DNA from: a virus
Length of the DNA: 64,000 bases
IMG/VR virus record: IMGVR_UViG_3300036804_000259
Span: 1-64,000 of that record
Reading direction: 5' to 3' (one strand)
Part shown: in pieces, positions 63,940 to 64,000 of the stretch
How positions within the stretch are numbered: position 1 is the first letter of the stretch
Layout of the letters: each line of letters begins with the position of its first letter
Made by a program: the position numbers and the translations under genes
Notes under the pieces: model-generated
Database searches by the model: none
What the model saw: only the letters and a program-made list of their open reading frames with translations
What the model was told of the DNA's origin: nothing

Positions 63940-64000
63940 GGTAAGAACTCCTTGATCCTGTCTCGGAACTTGCCTCCGTCGACCTCGTTAACCTTGATCG
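63936..64000 (-). CDS. Partial gene at right edge (C-terminal fragment)
   Basis: On the minus strand, the last 20 codons of an open frame read IKVNEVDGGKFRDRIKEFLP and end in TGA, whose ATGA overlap with the start of 63652-63939 supports it. The rest lies outside the window. Confidence 0.6.
   Translation of the reverse strand, partial: IKVNEVDGGKFRDRIKEFLP

Noticed and set aside
1-64000. tRNA, rRNA, CRISPR, insertion sequences and integrase
   Set aside because: I looked for tRNA TPsiC-like cores, regular spaced repeats, transposase motifs and tyrosine/serine recombinase motifs and found none that I could support.
1-64000. Endolysin and DNA polymerase
   Set aside because: No clear lysozyme, amidase, peptidase or polymerase signature was seen among the frames. 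They may lie outside the window, or be too divergent to see by eye.

Overview
The window is part of a tailed double-stranded DNA phage genome (Caudoviricetes; probably short-tailed, because a roughly 800-residue portal and many fibre/spike genes occur without a recognisable tape-measure or sheath protein). It is larger than the window: a gene runs off the right edge and another begins at base 2. Base composition is moderately GC-rich throughout. I see no integrase, tRNA, rRNA, CRISPR array or insertion sequence, so it is either a lytic phage or a region away from any lysogeny genes. Genes are tightly packed, with ATGA/GTGA stop-start overlaps. Start codons mostly lack a visible Shine-Dalgarno sequence. 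The host cannot be named. The secreted beta-helix protein with a Thr-Pro-rich linker, and the Shine-Dalgarno-poor starts, would fit an environmental (soil or sediment) Gram-negative host, but this is inference.

Layout. 1-1533: small genes, mostly minus strand, ending in a control region full of inverted repeats. 1735-4555 (plus): small genes including a DUF932 protein, each transcription unit preceded by a conserved CTTGCATTATT box and two closed by strong terminators. 4552-20570 (minus): a long late-type operon. It starts with accessory proteins, followed by a tail/neck protein (16014-17903), fibre genes, three tandem tail-collar paralogues, then a YcaO-TfuA thioamidation pair (7994-10592) between putative virion-internal proteins. 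20629-28697: alternating short blocks with a DUF5662 protein, an HNH nuclease, a small-terminase-like protein, a KTSC protein, an SF2 helicase, and a possible Acb2/Tad1-like protein. 28739-36056 (plus): portal, candidate scaffold, a glycosyltransferase, a Pro-rich repeat protein and a secreted right-handed beta-helix protein. 36053-58601 (minus): fibre/spike genes, the large terminase, small genes with a candidate holin, the probable major capsid protein, fibres, an HNH nuclease and a duplicated neck-type protein. 58646-64000: glycosyltransferases, a VRR-NUC nuclease, an HTH regulator, and a Bet/RecT-type recombination module.

How the parts work together. TerL packages DNA into a head built from the portal, scaffold and capsid proteins. 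The 702- and 629-residue proteins probably form the neck or tail hub that carries several fibres and spikes, some with glycoside-hydrolase-like folds. Bet, VRR-NUC and the helicase serve DNA replication or recombination. The standout is the YcaO-TfuA pair. These enzymes install backbone thioamides on peptides or proteins in known systems. Here they are fused by overlap into a virion-gene operon with no obvious small precursor peptide, suggesting that a phage virion protein, or a host protein, is the target.
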